A DNA stretch of 64,000 nt from an uncultured Kiloniellaceae bacterium (lineage in GTDB: Bacteria > Pseudomonadota > Alphaproteobacteria > Kiloniellales > Kiloniellaceae), in contig CANLSF010000005.1 in the NCBI GenBank assembly GCA_947493695.1, positions 310,001 to 374,000 on the forward strand, in the 5' to 3' direction. Shown piece after piece: positions 8,087 to 17,794 of the stretch (its first letter is position 1; each line of letters opens with the position of its first letter). The position numbers and the translations under genes are program-made. The notes beneath the pieces are model-generated. The model was not told the DNA's origin, made no database searches, and worked only from the letters and a program-made list of their open reading frames with translations.

Positions 8087-10384
8087 ATGGAGTCGGTCGT
8101 GGCACTTGGCGTTCAAATCCCCAAAACAGCAAAACGAGGGATTCATCAGTTTTTTCTTCTGACGATTCTGTTCCTCGGTTTGCATTCTTTAGTCCTCGCA
8201 CCCTCCCCCCTGACGGCACAAACCCTGCCCGGTGTGCTTCCCCAGAATGAGGCATACCAAGACGAACAACCATCCCTGCTGAACAGCGAACTCAGCCACG
8301 AGGAGCGCCGCGATCTGCTCGCGCGGTTAAGCGATAGTCAGGTCAGGCAGTTGATGATCGACTTCCTGGACCAGAATTCCAGCGAATACGCCGACGGCCA
8401 GCCGGCTGGAATGATTTCCAATTTCGAGAACAACAGCCACATTGTCCGCGAGCGACTTTTAGCGGTGCTGGCATCGGCACCGCGCTTTGGGGAGCTGATC
8501 ACCTATACCGCCGCGCATATAGCGCCGCCGGGACGCGGGGGAGAATTCTTCTTCATTCTTGTCGCCGGCTTCGCCTTTATCTTCGCCGCGGGCGCCCTGG
8601 CTGAATTCGGATTCCGGCATCTGACGAAAAAGATACGGCATGAAATCGATCATGCAGCGCCGACCACTACAGCCGGTAAAGCCGGCTTTCTGATGCTGCG
8701 CGTCGTGCTCGATTTGCTCGCGATCGGCGTCTTCGCAGTTGTCGCACTGGCCTGTTTCTTTGCCGTCTACCAGGGACATCCTCCGGTCAGACTCCTCGTT
8801 CTCACCATGGTAAGTGCAGCCGTGGTCCTGCGAACCATATCCCTGATCTCACGCTTCCTGCTCGCGCCGATGACTCCTTCCTTGCGGTGCCTGCCTTTTG
8901 ACGACGGGCTGTCCAAACGCCTACACAGTCAATTCGTCTGCCTGGCGATCTTTTCCTTCTTCTTTATGGGCGGCAATCTGCTGCGCCCCTTCGGCGCTGA
9001 CCCGGAGTTGGCACAGCTCTATCACATCGGGGTCGGTACGCTCTTCTCACTGGTCCTCATCGTGTTTATCTGGAGCGACAGGCGAGACGTTGCGGGTTTG
9101 ATCGCCAGCAAATCACCCTCGAACGGGTTCGGTGACCGTCTGCGGACTATATTCAGTCAGGTCTGGCATCTCTTGGCCACCGCCTATGTCCTGGCCATTT
9201 TTGTCATCGCAATGACCACCTCGCTCATTGGCCGGGATGGCGTGACCTTTGCGGGAATAGGCAGCTTTGTCATCGTGGTTGCGGTGCCCTTGATCAACTA
9301 CACCCTGCGGCAGATGATCAGCGATTGCGTAAAGCCGGAAAACGCCAATTCCGGCTACCTTCGGATCGTCTTTCGCGCAATTCGCCTCTTACTGGTGATC
9401 CTCGCTGTCCTGATATTCGCCAAACTCTGGGGCATCGACATCTTCGCCATTTCCACCGGCGGACTCGGCGCTTCAGCCATCAGGGCAATCGTTGAAATCG
9501 GCTTCACGCTCCTGATCGCCTATGTTATCTGGGAAGTCTCTCAGCATGCCATAGACCGACGGATCAAAGCCGACGGCGGTGGTGAAGTCGTAGAGAGCGA
9601 GGGCGAAGGCGGCGGCAAGGGCGCGACACGCCTGGCCACTCTCCTCCCGCTCTTGCGAAAGTTCCTCTTCATCACCATCCTGGTCATGGCGATCATGGTC
9701 ATTCTCTCCGCCGTCGGAGTAAACGTCGGGCCGCTACTGGCCGGTGCCGGCGTGATTGGAATCGCGATCGGTTTCGGGGCCCAGACCCTGGTCAAAGACA
9801 TCGTTTCGGGCGTGTTTTTCCTGGTCGATGACGCCTTTCGCATCGGTGAATACGTCGATATCGGCGATGTGAAGGGCACGGTCGAAGCCATCAATGTACG
9901 CTCGCTGGTTCTGCGCCATCATCGCGGCCCGCTGCATACTGTCCCCTTCGGTGAGATCAAGTACCTGACCAACTACAGCCGTGACTGGGTAATCATGAAG
10001 CTGGAGTTCCGCGTCACCTACGACACCGATATCAACAAGGTGAAAAAGATCTTCAAGCGGATCGGCTCGGAATTGCTGGAAGACGAGGTTCTGGGCTCTG
10101 GTTTCCTCGAGCCACTGAAATCCCAGGGCGTGAAGGCCATGGAGGATTCCGCCATGATCCTGCGCGCCAAATTCAAAGCTAAACCCGGCGAGCAGTTCAT
10201 GATCCGCAAGGAAGTCTATCGCCGGGTCCAGGAAGCCTTTCACGAAAACGGCATCGAGTTCGCTCACCGCCGGGTTCTTGTGGATATTCCCGAGTCCATG
10301 AACGAAAATCCCGAGATGAAAAAACGAATCGAGGAAGCCGCTGCCGCGGCGATGTCAGATGACGGACAGGTTCAGGGCGCATAA
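8087..10384 (+). CDS. Large MscS-family mechanosensitive ion channel
   Basis: The 765-residue protein has an N-terminal signal (FFLLTILFLGLHSLVLA), a periplasmic stretch of about 110 residues, then roughly ten transmembrane helices. A C-terminal MscS module follows at about residues 540-740. The pore-helix and beta-domain signatures are visible: GPLLAGAGVIGIAIGFGAQTL, DIVSGVFFLVDDAFRIGEYV, DIGDVKGTVEAINVRS and HTVPFGEIKYLTNYSRDW. Such channels release solutes on hypo-osmotic shock. A TTG at 8066 is an alternative start in the same frame; the ATG is preferred. The dehalogenase gene follows after 48 bases. A separate small MscS gene lies at 42245-43078. Confidence 0.9.
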   Translation: MESVVALGVQIPKTAKRGIHQFFLLTILFLGLHSLVLAPSPLTAQTLPGVLPQNEAYQDEQPSLLNSELSHEERRDLLARLSDSQVRQLMIDFLDQNSSEYADGQPAGMISNFENNSHIVRERLLAVLASAPRFGELITYTAAHIAPPGRGGEFFFILVAGFAFIFAAGALAEFGFRHLTKKIRHEIDHAAPTTTAGKAGFLMLRVVLDLLAIGVFAVVALACFFAVYQGHPPVRLLVLTMVSAAVVLRTISLISRFLLAPMTPSLRCLPFDDGLSKRLHSQFVCLAIFSFFFMGGNLLRPFGADPELAQLYHIGVGTLFSLVLIVFIWSDRRDVAGLIASKSPSNGFGDRLRTIFSQVWHLLATAYVLAIFVIAMTTSLIGRDGVTFAGIGSFVIVVAVPLINYTLRQMISDCVKPENANSGYLRIVFRAIRLLLVILAVLIFAKLWGIDIFAISTGGLGASAIRAIVEIGFTLLIAYVIWEVSQHAIDRRIKADGGGEVVESEGEGGGKGATRLATLLPLLRKFLFITILVMAIMVILSAVGVNVGPLLAGAGVIGIAIGFGAQTLVKDIVSGVFFLVDDAFRIGEYVDIGDVKGTVEAINVRSLVLRHHRGPLHTVPFGEIKYLTNYSRDWVIMKLEFRVTYDTDINKVKKIFKRIGSELLEDEVLGSGFLEPLKSQGVKAMEDSAMILRAKFKAKPGEQFMIRKEVYRRVQEAFHENGIEFAHRRVLVDIPESMNENPEMKKRIEEAAAAAMSDDGQVQGA

Positions 10385-10432
10385 GAACTCTTCGGCTCTG
10401 AGTCACAACGAATTTTTGAAAGTAGATCAACT

Positions 10433-11836
10433 GTGGAGATCGATTGGCATAAACTTGCGCTGAAATTCGGAGGTATCTCGAAATCTGGGCAAGAGCAGGG
10501 TTCCAACACCATAGCAGGTCACGCGCTCGCCGAAGTCTTAGGTGACGACGCGATTAGAGCAACGGTCGATCATTACATAACAGCCACGCCCGGTTTTGCT
10601 CTTGCGCAACAGGTTCTAAGACTGCTCCGTCCTCCAGCTGCGTCGCAGTACTGTTATGAGATTTACCACTCAGACCGGGACATCGAGGATAGACGTATGG
10701 CAGTCCTCCTGCTCGAAGATGTGGGTGATAGCAACGTCCTTCCCTGGATTTCCGAATTCTTAAGTGACGCCGACGAGATGATTCAACTATGGGGCGCACA
10801 GGTTTTGCAAGAATTGGTTCTTGTTGGCATCGTTGAAGAACATGAAGTTCAACAGCTGTTTGAGCTTTGCAAGAAACATCAGAATTCCGGAGTAAGAGAG
10901 CTAATTGACGACTTTCAAAAGTCTCTGATGAATGAAAGGGAATACCTAGCAATGTCAGCGTTGCCCAATGATGAGGAACTGCCGAAAAAAAATATCACCG
11001 TGCTGGGCAAAGAGATGGCCTACATCGAGATGGGAGAAGGCGATCCGATCGTCTTCCTGCATGGCAATCCAACCTCGTCTTACCTTTGGCGCAATATCAT
11101 GCCGCATATGGCTGGCCGTGGTCGCTGTATCGCACCGGATCTGATTGGGATGGGTGATTCGGAGAAACTCGACGACAGTGGTCCTGCTTCCTATCGCTTT
11201 GTCGAACACCGCGAATACCTAGATAGTCTCCTGGAAGCGTTGGGAGTCCATGAAAACGTCACTCTGGTGATACATGACTGGGGTTCCGCATTGGGTTTTG
11301 ACTGGGCACGCCGCCATCCGAATGCGGTCAAAGGAATCGCCTATATGGAAGGCATCGTGCGGCCTGTGAGTTGGGAGGACTGGCCCGATGCGATCAAACC
11401 TCTGTTCGAAGGCTTTCGTTCCGATGTTGGCGAGGCGATGGTCCTGCAGAAGAACATCTTCGTCGAGAAGGTTCTGCCGGGGTCCGTATTGCGCGGACTG
11501 ACCGAGGCCGAGATGACAGTCTACCGCCGTCCCTTCACCGAGGCTGGTGAAGACCGGAGACCCACGCTGACATGGCCTCGACAAATTCCGCTGTCAGGTG
11601 AGCCGGAAGACGTCGTGCAGATCGTCTCGGACTATGCCGAATGGATGGCCGAGAACGATCTGCCGAAGCTTTTCATCAACGCCGAACCAGGAGCGATCCT
11701 GGTTGGCGCTCAACGCGAATTCTGCCGAAGCTGGACCAACCAGACAGAAGTCACGGTTGCCGGGAGCCATTTCATTCAGGAAGATTCACCGGATGAAATC
11801 GGCCAGGCTCTGGCGGCCTGGTGTCGCGATCTCTAG
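10433..11836 (+). CDS. dhaA: Haloalkane dehalogenase with helical (HEAT-like) N-terminal extension
   Basis: Residues 174-467 (294 aa) are a complete haloalkane dehalogenase of the alpha/beta-hydrolase fold. The nucleophile is Asp282 ([10 protein letters not shown]), the acid Glu306 (YMEGIVRP) and the base His446 ([10 protein letters not shown]). Halide-binding Asn212 ([10 protein letters not shown]) and Trp283 are present; this arrangement is that of the HLD-II (DhaA/LinB) group. It hydrolyses carbon-halogen bonds to alcohols. Residues 1-173 form an unrelated helical region resembling HEAT repeats, with lower-GC, rarer codons. An in-frame ATG at 10952 preceded by GAAAGGG could start a stand-alone dehalogenase of normal length, so two products are possible. 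The GTG start of the long form has only a weak ribosome site. Confidence 0.85.
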   Translation: MEIDWHKLALKFGGISKSGQEQGSNTIAGHALAEVLGDDAIRATVDHYITATPGFALAQQVLRLLRPPAASQYCYEIYHSDRDIEDRRMAVLLLEDVGDSNVLPWISEFLSDADEMIQLWGAQVLQELVLVGIVEEHEVQQLFELCKKHQNSGVRELIDDFQKSLMNEREYLAMSALPNDEELPKKNITVLGKEMAYIEMGEGDPIVFLHGNPTSSYLWRNIMPHMAGRGRCIAPDLIGMGDSEKLDDSGPASYRFVEHREYLDSLLEALGVHENVTLVIHDWGSALGFDWARRHPNAVKGIAYMEGIVRPVSWEDWPDAIKPLFEGFRSDVGEAMVLQKNIFVEKVLPGSVLRGLTEAEMTVYRRPFTEAGEDRRPTLTWPRQIPLSGEPEDVVQIVSDYAEWMAENDLPKLFINAEPGAILVGAQREFCRSWTNQTEVTVAGSHFIQEDSPDEIGQALAAWCRDL

Positions 11837-11890
11837 CCCCTAATCCATGCCTCGCTTAAGGGCATTCGCTGCAAATACAACCAAAGTCTT

Positions 11891-12625
11891 ATGAAAAAGC
11901 TCTATCTTCTCCGCCACGCCAAGTCCGACTGGAAGGCCTCCACCACTGGAGATTTCGAACGGCCACTGGCGCCACGCGGTCAGAAAGCCGCACCCAGAGT
12001 TGGACGAGAGATTGCGCACCTTGGATTGAAGCCGGCACTGGTGCTCTGTTCAACAGCAATTCGCGCCGCACAGACCTATGCGCTGATCGCGGAGAACCTA
12101 CCCAAGGCTCATATCGTGGAGCATCGTTTGGATCTCTACATGGCCTCACCTGCCAAGTTACTGAAGATCATCCGTCAGCAATCTGACGACTTCGAATCAA
12201 TCCTGATGATTGGACACAACCCGGGGACCGAATCCCTCGCCGACCATCTCGCCGGTCCCAATTCCCCGCGCCGTCTGATCGTGGAGTTGTATGAGAAGTA
12301 TCCCACGGCCGCCCTGGCAGCCTTCGACCTGCAAATCAGCAACTGGCGGGATCTCTCACCCGACCAAGGTACACTGACTCACTTCATCAAACCACGTGAC
12401 CTTGCGGATGACGAAGCGCGCCGAGGTCAGCTGCGAAACTTACTGCGAGACGGATCTCCTACAGGGTCAGGCAACATCGGTTTCTATATCGTCTGTCGCA
12501 TTGCGATTACTCGCCATGTTCAAGCACATGGAAAAGGCATTCTGTGTCGGCACCAGATTGGCACAGGCCTGCCCCGCAATGTCAAAGGCGGTGCCATGGG
12601 CGGGTGTGGTGAGCGGAATTGGTAA
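11891..12625 (+). CDS. SixA-like histidine phosphatase with 3' end overlapping pdxA
   Basis: This is a histidine (phosphoglycerate mutase-like) phosphatase of the SixA group. LYLLRHAKSDW holds the catalytic His9, ERPLAPRGQKAA follows, and the second histidine is His109 in MIGHNPG. SixA removes phosphate from phospho-histidine proteins; here the substrate is unknown. Family members normally end near residue 175, about where FIKPRDL occurs. This frame continues about 70 residues further in low-quality, non-conserved sequence and overlaps the 3' end of the convergent PdxA-family gene by 159 bases. It may have lost its original stop codon. The catalytic part is sound; the tail is doubtful. Confidence 0.8.
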   Translation: MKKLYLLRHAKSDWKASTTGDFERPLAPRGQKAAPRVGREIAHLGLKPALVLCSTAIRAAQTYALIAENLPKAHIVEHRLDLYMASPAKLLKIIRQQSDDFESILMIGHNPGTESLADHLAGPNSPRRLIVELYEKYPTAALAAFDLQISNWRDLSPDQGTLTHFIKPRDLADDEARRGQLRNLLRDGSPTGSGNIGFYIVCRIAITRHVQAHGKGILCRHQIGTGLPRNVKGGAMGGCGERNW

Positions 12626-13498
12626 ACCGGCCAGAACCGAGACTCCCCTGTCGAAACCCAGCAGTTTGATCGCGATCTGGCCCTGATCGTGATACATGGT
12701 GACGACCGCATCGTACTCGCCGTCACGCACTTTCAGCCACAAGGTATCGGCGGGCAACGGCCCCGTGCAGTTTACCTGTTTTTGCCGCGCCTTTTCGACA
12801 GCGGGGCCAATCACCCGGATTTCTTCGTCCCCCATCAGTCCGCCATCGCCCGCATGGGGGTTGTAGGCGGCGACCACGATCCTTGGTCGCTCATACCCGG
12901 CCATCTTCAGCGTACGATCGGTCAGATGGATACCTTCTTCGATGCGTTCAATAGTCAGAAGCTGCGGCACATCTTTCATCGCGACATGACTGGTGATGCG
13001 TCCATTCCACATACCTCGGGCAACGTTGAATTCACTGGCCGGTGTGGTCAGTCCAAAGAAGTCGTGAGCGAACCCAAGCTCATCGTTGAAATCGTTGCCG
13101 CCCATATGCATGGAACTTTTGTTGAAAGGCATAAAGACAGCGCCATCAATCTGTCCGTCCCTGAACAATTCAAATGCCTTTTTCAGCCCCGCGACTGACG
13201 ATGCGCCGCCTTGGGCGGACACTTGAGCGACGGGCACATCGCCGATGCCGTCGATCTCTAGATCAAGGTGCAGAACTTCACCATCGATGACGTCAATAGC
13301 CGCATCGATATTTGCGTGACGGATCGGCTCGACTTTTCTCTCCATCTGCACCTCACCCCGTGCAAAAACTTCTGGCGCCCCGATGACAACCAAATTTGCA
13401 GTTCCACGTACTTCTGGTTCGCTCAACAACCGCACAAGAAGTTCCGGCCCTATTCCGCCCGGATCACCCTGAATCAACGCAATGGTCTTCTTGGTCAT
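12467..13498 (-). CDS. PdxA-family (4-phospho-hydroxyacid) dehydrogenase, catabolic type
   Basis: The 343-residue protein of the PdxA family carries the start motif GDPGGIGPE (residues 11-19) and the metal-site motif YHDQGQIAIKLLGF. PdxA itself oxidises 4-phosphohydroxy-L-threonine in pyridoxal phosphate synthesis. Paralogues in catabolic operons (PdxA2 type) instead act on phosphorylated sugar acids such as 4-phospho-D-threonate, or on diols. Here it is the last gene of the tct/dehydratase operon and its start overlaps the GntR gene stop by four bases, so a catabolic role is favoured. No DUF1537 kinase, the usual PdxA2 partner, is present. The substrate is undetermined. Confidence 0.87.
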   Translation of the reverse strand: MTKKTIALIQGDPGGIGPELLVRLLSEPEVRGTANLVVIGAPEVFARGEVQMERKVEPIRHANIDAAIDVIDGEVLHLDLEIDGIGDVPVAQVSAQGGASSVAGLKKAFELFRDGQIDGAVFMPFNKSSMHMGGNDFNDELGFAHDFFGLTTPASEFNVARGMWNGRITSHVAMKDVPQLLTIERIEEGIHLTDRTLKMAGYERPRIVVAAYNPHAGDGGLMGDEEIRVIGPAVEKARQKQVNCTGPLPADTLWLKVRDGEYDAVVTMYHDQGQIAIKLLGFDRGVSVLAGLPIPLTTPAHGTAFDIAGQACANLVPTQNAFSMCLNMASNRNATDDIETDVA

Positions 13499-14205
13499 TT
13501 CTTTTCCTCGTTGTGAAGAATCGCCTGAGCGGCTGCAATGTTGGTGATTGCGGTTTCAAGGTGTCGACGCAGATGTTTCGCGCACTCCTGGCCATTACGC
13601 GCCTTCAGCGCAGTCGAAACGTCCTCATGTTGCCCCAGCGTACTGTCGCGCCCGGTCCGCAGTTTCGACGATATGAACCTGGCGCGCCAAAGTCGGGCGT
13701 TCAGAGTCTTGTGCGTTTCCAGCAAAGGCGTATTTCGCGCCGCCCTAACGATCGTCTGATGAAACTCCATATCCCACCGGAAAAACTCCAACGGGTCGGT
13801 GCCCGGGGGTGCCTCCCCCATTTTCTGCTCCAGTTGCAGCGCATGTTGAATTTCTTCGTCCGTTGCGTTTGCGCAGGCGAGTTCTCCCGCGAAAGCTTCC
13901 AATGCGCCGAGGAGTGCGAGGTTTTCCGCCAGTTCATCGAGCGAAGGATCGGCGACACGCGGCCGGCGGGTTGGCCCGTAGACGACCAAGCCTTCATGCT
14001 CAAGGATACGCAACGCTTCCTTCAGCGGCGTCCGGCTGATGCCAAAGGCCTCGGCCAGGTCGCGTTCAGGCACGGGCATTCCAGCCTTCAGCTTGCCCAG
14101 AAGGATGAATTCACGAAGTGTATCGGCAGCCTCTTCAGCAAGGCTCTTGCGCGGTGAAATCGCACCTAATGCCCGCAACTCCGATGCCCAGGGTGCTGCA
14201 GACAT
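13495..14205 (-). CDS. GntR-family (FCD/FadR subfamily) transcriptional regulator
   Basis: The 236-residue protein has a winged helix at about residues 20-85 (DTLREFILLGKLKAGMPVPE, ISRTPLKEALRILEHEGLV) followed by an all-helical FCD ligand domain with the metal-binding pattern DMEFHQTIVRAARN. The ATG at 14205 is preferred to the longer frame from 14238. It stands one base after the dapA-like stop and has GGTGGGG eight bases upstream. The gene sits inside the operon it probably controls, so the regulator is co-expressed with the enzymes. The palindrome at 19378-19401 upstream of tctC is the likely operator. FCD regulators usually repress and are released by a pathway intermediate. Confidence 0.9.
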   Translation of the reverse strand: MSAAPWASELRALGAISPRKSLAEEAADTLREFILLGKLKAGMPVPERDLAEAFGISRTPLKEALRILEHEGLVVYGPTRRPRVADPSLDELAENLALLGALEAFAGELACANATDEEIQHALQLEQKMGEAPPGTDPLEFFRWDMEFHQTIVRAARNTPLLETHKTLNARLWRARFISSKLRTGRDSTLGQHEDVSTALKARNGQECAKHLRRHLETAITNIAAAQAILHNEEKK

Positions 14206-14206
14206 G

Positions 14207-15118
14207 TTACTTACCCCACCGCAGTGCAACCGGGTCAAGCGGACGGAGCAGCTCCATCAGCGCCGCACGAGGTGCTGTCGGCAAAGGCACGATAGGGTGT
14301 CGGCAAAACGCGGATTTGATCACCCCGCCCTCGCGCATAGTCTCCTTTGCGGCACGGAACCCACACTGTCGGTTCTCATGATTGATGACGGGCAGAACCC
14401 GCGCGTAGGCCTCCATTGCTTTTTCCCGGTCTCCGTCCAGGTGATGCGTAACGACCGGCTTGATCAGATCGGGAATGGTCGCCGAGGTCATGGTACCTGT
14501 GGCACCAGCGTCCAGATCAGCCAACAGGGTGATGCCTTCCTCGCCGTCGAACGGCCCATCAATATGATCATCCGCCTCTGCCAGCACTGCGCGCAATTTG
14601 GCCGCCGTGCCGACACTTTCGATCTTCAGAAGTTTCAACATCTCGATCTCGCGGGCCATTTTGCTCAGTAACGGCACATCAAGATCAACACCTGATAAAG
14701 GCGCATCCTGCAACATGATCGGAATACCAACCTCGCCCACCCTGGCGAACTGCTCAAAGGTCTGCGCAGGTGTGCCCTTCAGCAACGCGCCATGGTACGG
14801 CGCCATCATCATCACGATGTCAGCTCCCATGTCCTTGGCCTGACGTGCGCGTGCAACGGCAATGTCCGTCGCGAAATGACTGATCGTGACGATGACCGGC
14901 ACGCGCCCCGCGACATGCTCCAGGCTCAGCCGGGTCAAAGCTTCACGCTCGGCATCGGAAAGCAGAAACTGTTCCGAGTAATTGGCCAGAATGCAGAGAC
15001 CATCGACGCCCTGATCAATCATACAGTCCATGATCCGCCGATTACCCTCGTCATCCAACGTTCCGTCGGCGGTAAAGGCTGTCGGCGCGACCGGCCAGAT
15101 TCCCTTGTATGGTTTCAT
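14207..15118 (-). CDS. DapA/NAL-superfamily lyase or dehydratase (2-keto-3-deoxy-sugar acid type)
   Basis: The 303-residue (beta/alpha)8 class I aldolase-fold protein has Schiff-base Lys165 in [10 protein letters not shown]. True dihydrodipicolinate synthases have YN.P at the catalytic tyrosine; here the stretch reads [10 protein letters not shown], so Gln137 stands where the Tyr is expected. The QDAP.SG pattern recalls L-2-keto-3-deoxyarabonate dehydratase-type proteins as I remember them, which fits a dehydratase partner upstream. It overlaps the enolase-superfamily gene by four bases (ATGA) and is followed one base later by the regulator, so translation is coupled. It is not a lysine-biosynthesis gene. 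Substrate assignment is inference. Confidence 0.87.
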   Translation of the reverse strand: MKPYKGIWPVAPTAFTADGTLDDEGNRRIMDCMIDQGVDGLCILANYSEQFLLSDAEREALTRLSLEHVAGRVPVIVTISHFATDIAVARARQAKDMGADIVMMMAPYHGALLKGTPAQTFEQFARVGEVGIPIMLQDAPLSGVDLDVPLLSKMAREIEMLKLLKIESVGTAAKLRAVLAEADDHIDGPFDGEEGITLLADLDAGATGTMTSATIPDLIKPVVTHHLDGDREKAMEAYARVLPVINHENRQCGFRAAKETMREGGVIKSAFCRHPIVPLPTAPRAALMELLRPLDPVALRWGK

Positions 15119-16287
15119 TCCATGACCTCAAAATTATGTAGATGCTTGTCGCTGATCGAAATGCCCAGGCCAGGTACGCTGTCATCCAATTGCAAGTGGC
15201 CGTCTTCAGCTGCCGGTTCACCCTCGAAGATGTAGTAGAATAGTTCGTTGCCGACTTCCACATCGAAGACGGGGAAATACTCGCTGATCGGACAGTTCAC
15301 GTTGGCCATCGTCAGGTGGTAGTTGTGCATTTGCCCCGCGTGCGGGATCACGGGTACTTGATGCGCCTCGGCAACCGCGTTGATTTTCTGCGCAGCCGTG
15401 ATGCCGCCCACTCGATTGGTGTCATATTGCAGAACGCTCACGGCGCCCGACTGTAGAAGCTGCGTACAGCCCAGAAGGCCGAATTCATGTTCCCCGCCGG
15501 AAATCGGGATCGGCCCTTTGTTGAGTTCGGCATAGCCGCGGATGTCATCCGCGATCACGGGCTCCTCCAGCCAGCGCGGCTCGTATTTCTCCAGCTTCGG
15601 CAGCATCCTGCGGGTATAATCCAGGTTCCAGCCCATGTAGGCTTCAAGCATCAGATCACGGTCATAGCCGATCACTTCGCGCAGCGCTGCAACCCGCTTC
15701 AGGTTCTCGCGCATGCCCGCCATACCGTCCTTGGGACCATATCCGAAGCGGGACTTAAAGCCCTGATAGCCCTGCTTCATCGCCTCTTCGGCCTCGGCCT
15801 GCATCGACGCCACTGGACCGGCATAGAGTTTGGAGTAATAGACCGGAATCTTCTCTTTCGTACGGCCACCAAGGAGTTTGAAGACGGGCTTTCCCGTCAG
15901 TTTGCCCATCAGGTCCCAGATCGCAATGTCGATTGCCGAGATCGCCGTCATCCCGATTCCGCGACGACCCCAAGCGTGGGTTCGACGATACATCTTCTCC
16001 CAGATGTAGGCGTAATCGAAGGGATCCTCACCGACAACCAGCGCAGCATACCAGTCATCAATCGCCTTCTTGACAACCGTGGGCGCGAGCGCCGCATTGC
16101 CAATTCCTATGGTGCCGTCTTCGGTTTCAACCTCGCAGGTCAGCCATTGATGGAAGCGGAACGACGACATCGCATCGCCCTTATCCCACAAAGCATCAGA
16201 TGCATTGCTGCAGAAGTTGCCGCTCGGTGGAACCGTGGGTCCGGTCCAATTCCAAACGCGCGCGCGTACGGACTTAATACGTGTCAT
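15115..16287 (-). CDS. Enolase-superfamily sugar-acid dehydratase (L-rhamnonate dehydratase-like)
   Basis: This 390-residue mandelate racemase/muconate lactonising enzyme family protein has a capping domain (1-125) and a barrel. Likely Mg2+ ligands are Glu215 (LEAYMGW), Glu241 (WLEEPV) and Glu266 (GGEHEFG). The catalytic base is probably His316 ([12 protein letters not shown]), with Asp289 behind it. The motif order [19 protein letters not shown] and the histidine-rich VIPH segment are those of L-rhamnonate dehydratase. Such enzymes remove water from an aldonate to give a 2-keto-3-deoxy acid, the substrate class of the DapA-like protein encoded next. The gene is three bases downstream of tctA. 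Confidence 0.87.
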   Translation of the reverse strand: MTRIKSVRARVWNWTGPTVPPSGNFCSNASDALWDKGDAMSSFRFHQWLTCEVETEDGTIGIGNAALAPTVVKKAIDDWYAALVVGEDPFDYAYIWEKMYRRTHAWGRRGIGMTAISAIDIAIWDLMGKLTGKPVFKLLGGRTKEKIPVYYSKLYAGPVASMQAEAEEAMKQGYQGFKSRFGYGPKDGMAGMRENLKRVAALREVIGYDRDLMLEAYMGWNLDYTRRMLPKLEKYEPRWLEEPVIADDIRGYAELNKGPIPISGGEHEFGLLGCTQLLQSGAVSVLQYDTNRVGGITAAQKINAVAEAHQVPVIPHAGQMHNYHLTMANVNCPISEYFPVFDVEVGNELFYYIFEGEPAAEDGHLQLDDSVPGLGISISDKHLHNFEVME

Positions 16288-16290
16288 ATC

Positions 16291-17790
16291 CTATTCTCCG
16301 GAGGATTCAAGCGGTGCGCGGCGTTTGACCAGGCGACCCCACAAAGCAGGTCCGAACAAAGCCAACGCGGTTAGCACCAGAAACAGTAGCGTCAGGGGGC
16401 GCGAGAACATCAGCCACCATTTTTCATCGAGCATCACCATAGATTGACCAAGCCGTTGTTCCAGCATTCCGCCGAGAATCAAGCCAATAGCCAGGGGCAC
16501 GACCGAAAAGCCATAGCGGCGCATGAAGTAGCCGATCACCCCGGAGCCCAGCGCAACCCAGACATCGAACATCGACTGGTCCAGTGCATAGGCACCAACG
16601 ATGGAAAACACAAATACCGAAGGCCAAAGAACCTGCACCGGAATGAGCGTCACGCGGGCGAAGATCTTTGCGCCCCGCAGGCCGATGATCAGAAACAGGA
16701 TATTCACAAGCATCATCGACCAGAAGATCGCATAGGCGAAGTCCGCCTGTTCCGTGAACATTGCCGGACCGGGCCGCAGACCATGCACCATCAGTCCCGC
16801 CAGGATGACCGCGGCGGTCGCACTGCCCGGAATGCCCAGGGCCAAGGTGGGCACCATCGCACCCCCAGTCGCGGCATTATTGGCGGCCTCCGATCCGGCT
16901 ACACCCTCGATCGCCCCCTTACCGAACTCATCCGGGTTGCGTGACCAGCGCTTGGCCTCGTTGTAGCCGATCATCGATGCGACAGTGGCGCCTTCGGCCG
17001 GAAGAATACCGATGAATGTTCCGATACCCGACGAGCGCAGAATGGTCCGCCAGGTTTTCCGGTAGTCTTTGCGTCCGGGCAGTTCCACCGATTTCATGCG
17101 GATGGTTTCACGTTTGATGTGCAACTGCTGAGATTGCACCAGAAGTTCGGAGATTCCGAACACACCGATCATCACAGGAACAAAGCCGATCCCCTCGTAC
17201 AGTTCGTAGGAACCGAAGGTGAAGCGCTCGACCGAAGTCAGATTGTCGACGCCGATCATTGCGATCAGAATTCCCAGGCCACCGGCGATCAAATTCTTAA
17301 GCGCCGAACCATCGCCGATCGACGCCAGCATGGAGAGCCCGAACAGGGTCAGGGCGAAGTATTCCGGCGGGGAGAAATTGTAGGCCGCGCGCGCAAGAAG
17401 CGGCGCCGCCAACATCAGGCACAGCACACTGAATATCCCGCCAAAGGTGGAGGACACGACGGCCATTCCCAGCGCCCGCCCAGCCTCACCCCGCTGCGCC
17501 ATGGGATAACCGTCCAGGCAGGTGGTCGCACTCGCAGCTGTCCCGGGCGTATTGATCAGGATCGCCGTAATCGCGCCAGCAAAGGTCGCCGAACAGTATA
17601 TGGCGGTCATGGTGGCGATGGCCGGCATGGGCTCCATCGTCAGGGTAAAAGGCAGCAGCAAGGCCGCGCCCGTTGTCGCATTCAAGCCCGGTAACGCGCC
17701 AATGAACACACCGCCGATCGTCGCAATCAGCAGCAACAAAAGCAGATAAGGATCCGTCAGGGATATCAGGCCATTGAGTAAGGCTTCCAT
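16291..17790 (-). CDS. tctA: Tripartite tricarboxylate transporter, large permease TctA
   Basis: The 499-residue protein has about twelve transmembrane helices and the TctA family hallmarks IGGVFIGALPGLNATTGAAL, INTPGTAASATTCLDGYPMA and the repeat-half match GIGTFIGILPAEGATVASMI. TctA is the large membrane subunit of a secondary carrier that works with TctB and the periplasmic receptor TctC, taking up carboxylic acids by ion symport. It is separated from tctB by four bases and from the dehydratase gene by three, so all are one transcript. The operon's enzymes suggest a sugar acid as cargo rather than citrate. Confidence 0.95.
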   Translation of the reverse strand: MEALLNGLISLTDPYLLLLLLIATIGGVFIGALPGLNATTGAALLLPFTLTMEPMPAIATMTAIYCSATFAGAITAILINTPGTAASATTCLDGYPMAQRGEAGRALGMAVVSSTFGGIFSVLCLMLAAPLLARAAYNFSPPEYFALTLFGLSMLASIGDGSALKNLIAGGLGILIAMIGVDNLTSVERFTFGSYELYEGIGFVPVMIGVFGISELLVQSQQLHIKRETIRMKSVELPGRKDYRKTWRTILRSSGIGTFIGILPAEGATVASMIGYNEAKRWSRNPDEFGKGAIEGVAGSEAANNAATGGAMVPTLALGIPGSATAAVILAGLMVHGLRPGPAMFTEQADFAYAIFWSMMLVNILFLIIGLRGAKIFARVTLIPVQVLWPSVFVFSIVGAYALDQSMFDVWVALGSGVIGYFMRRYGFSVVPLAIGLILGGMLEQRLGQSMVMLDEKWWLMFSRPLTLLFLVLTALALFGPALWGRLVKRRAPLESSGE

Positions 17791-17794
17791 TCCG

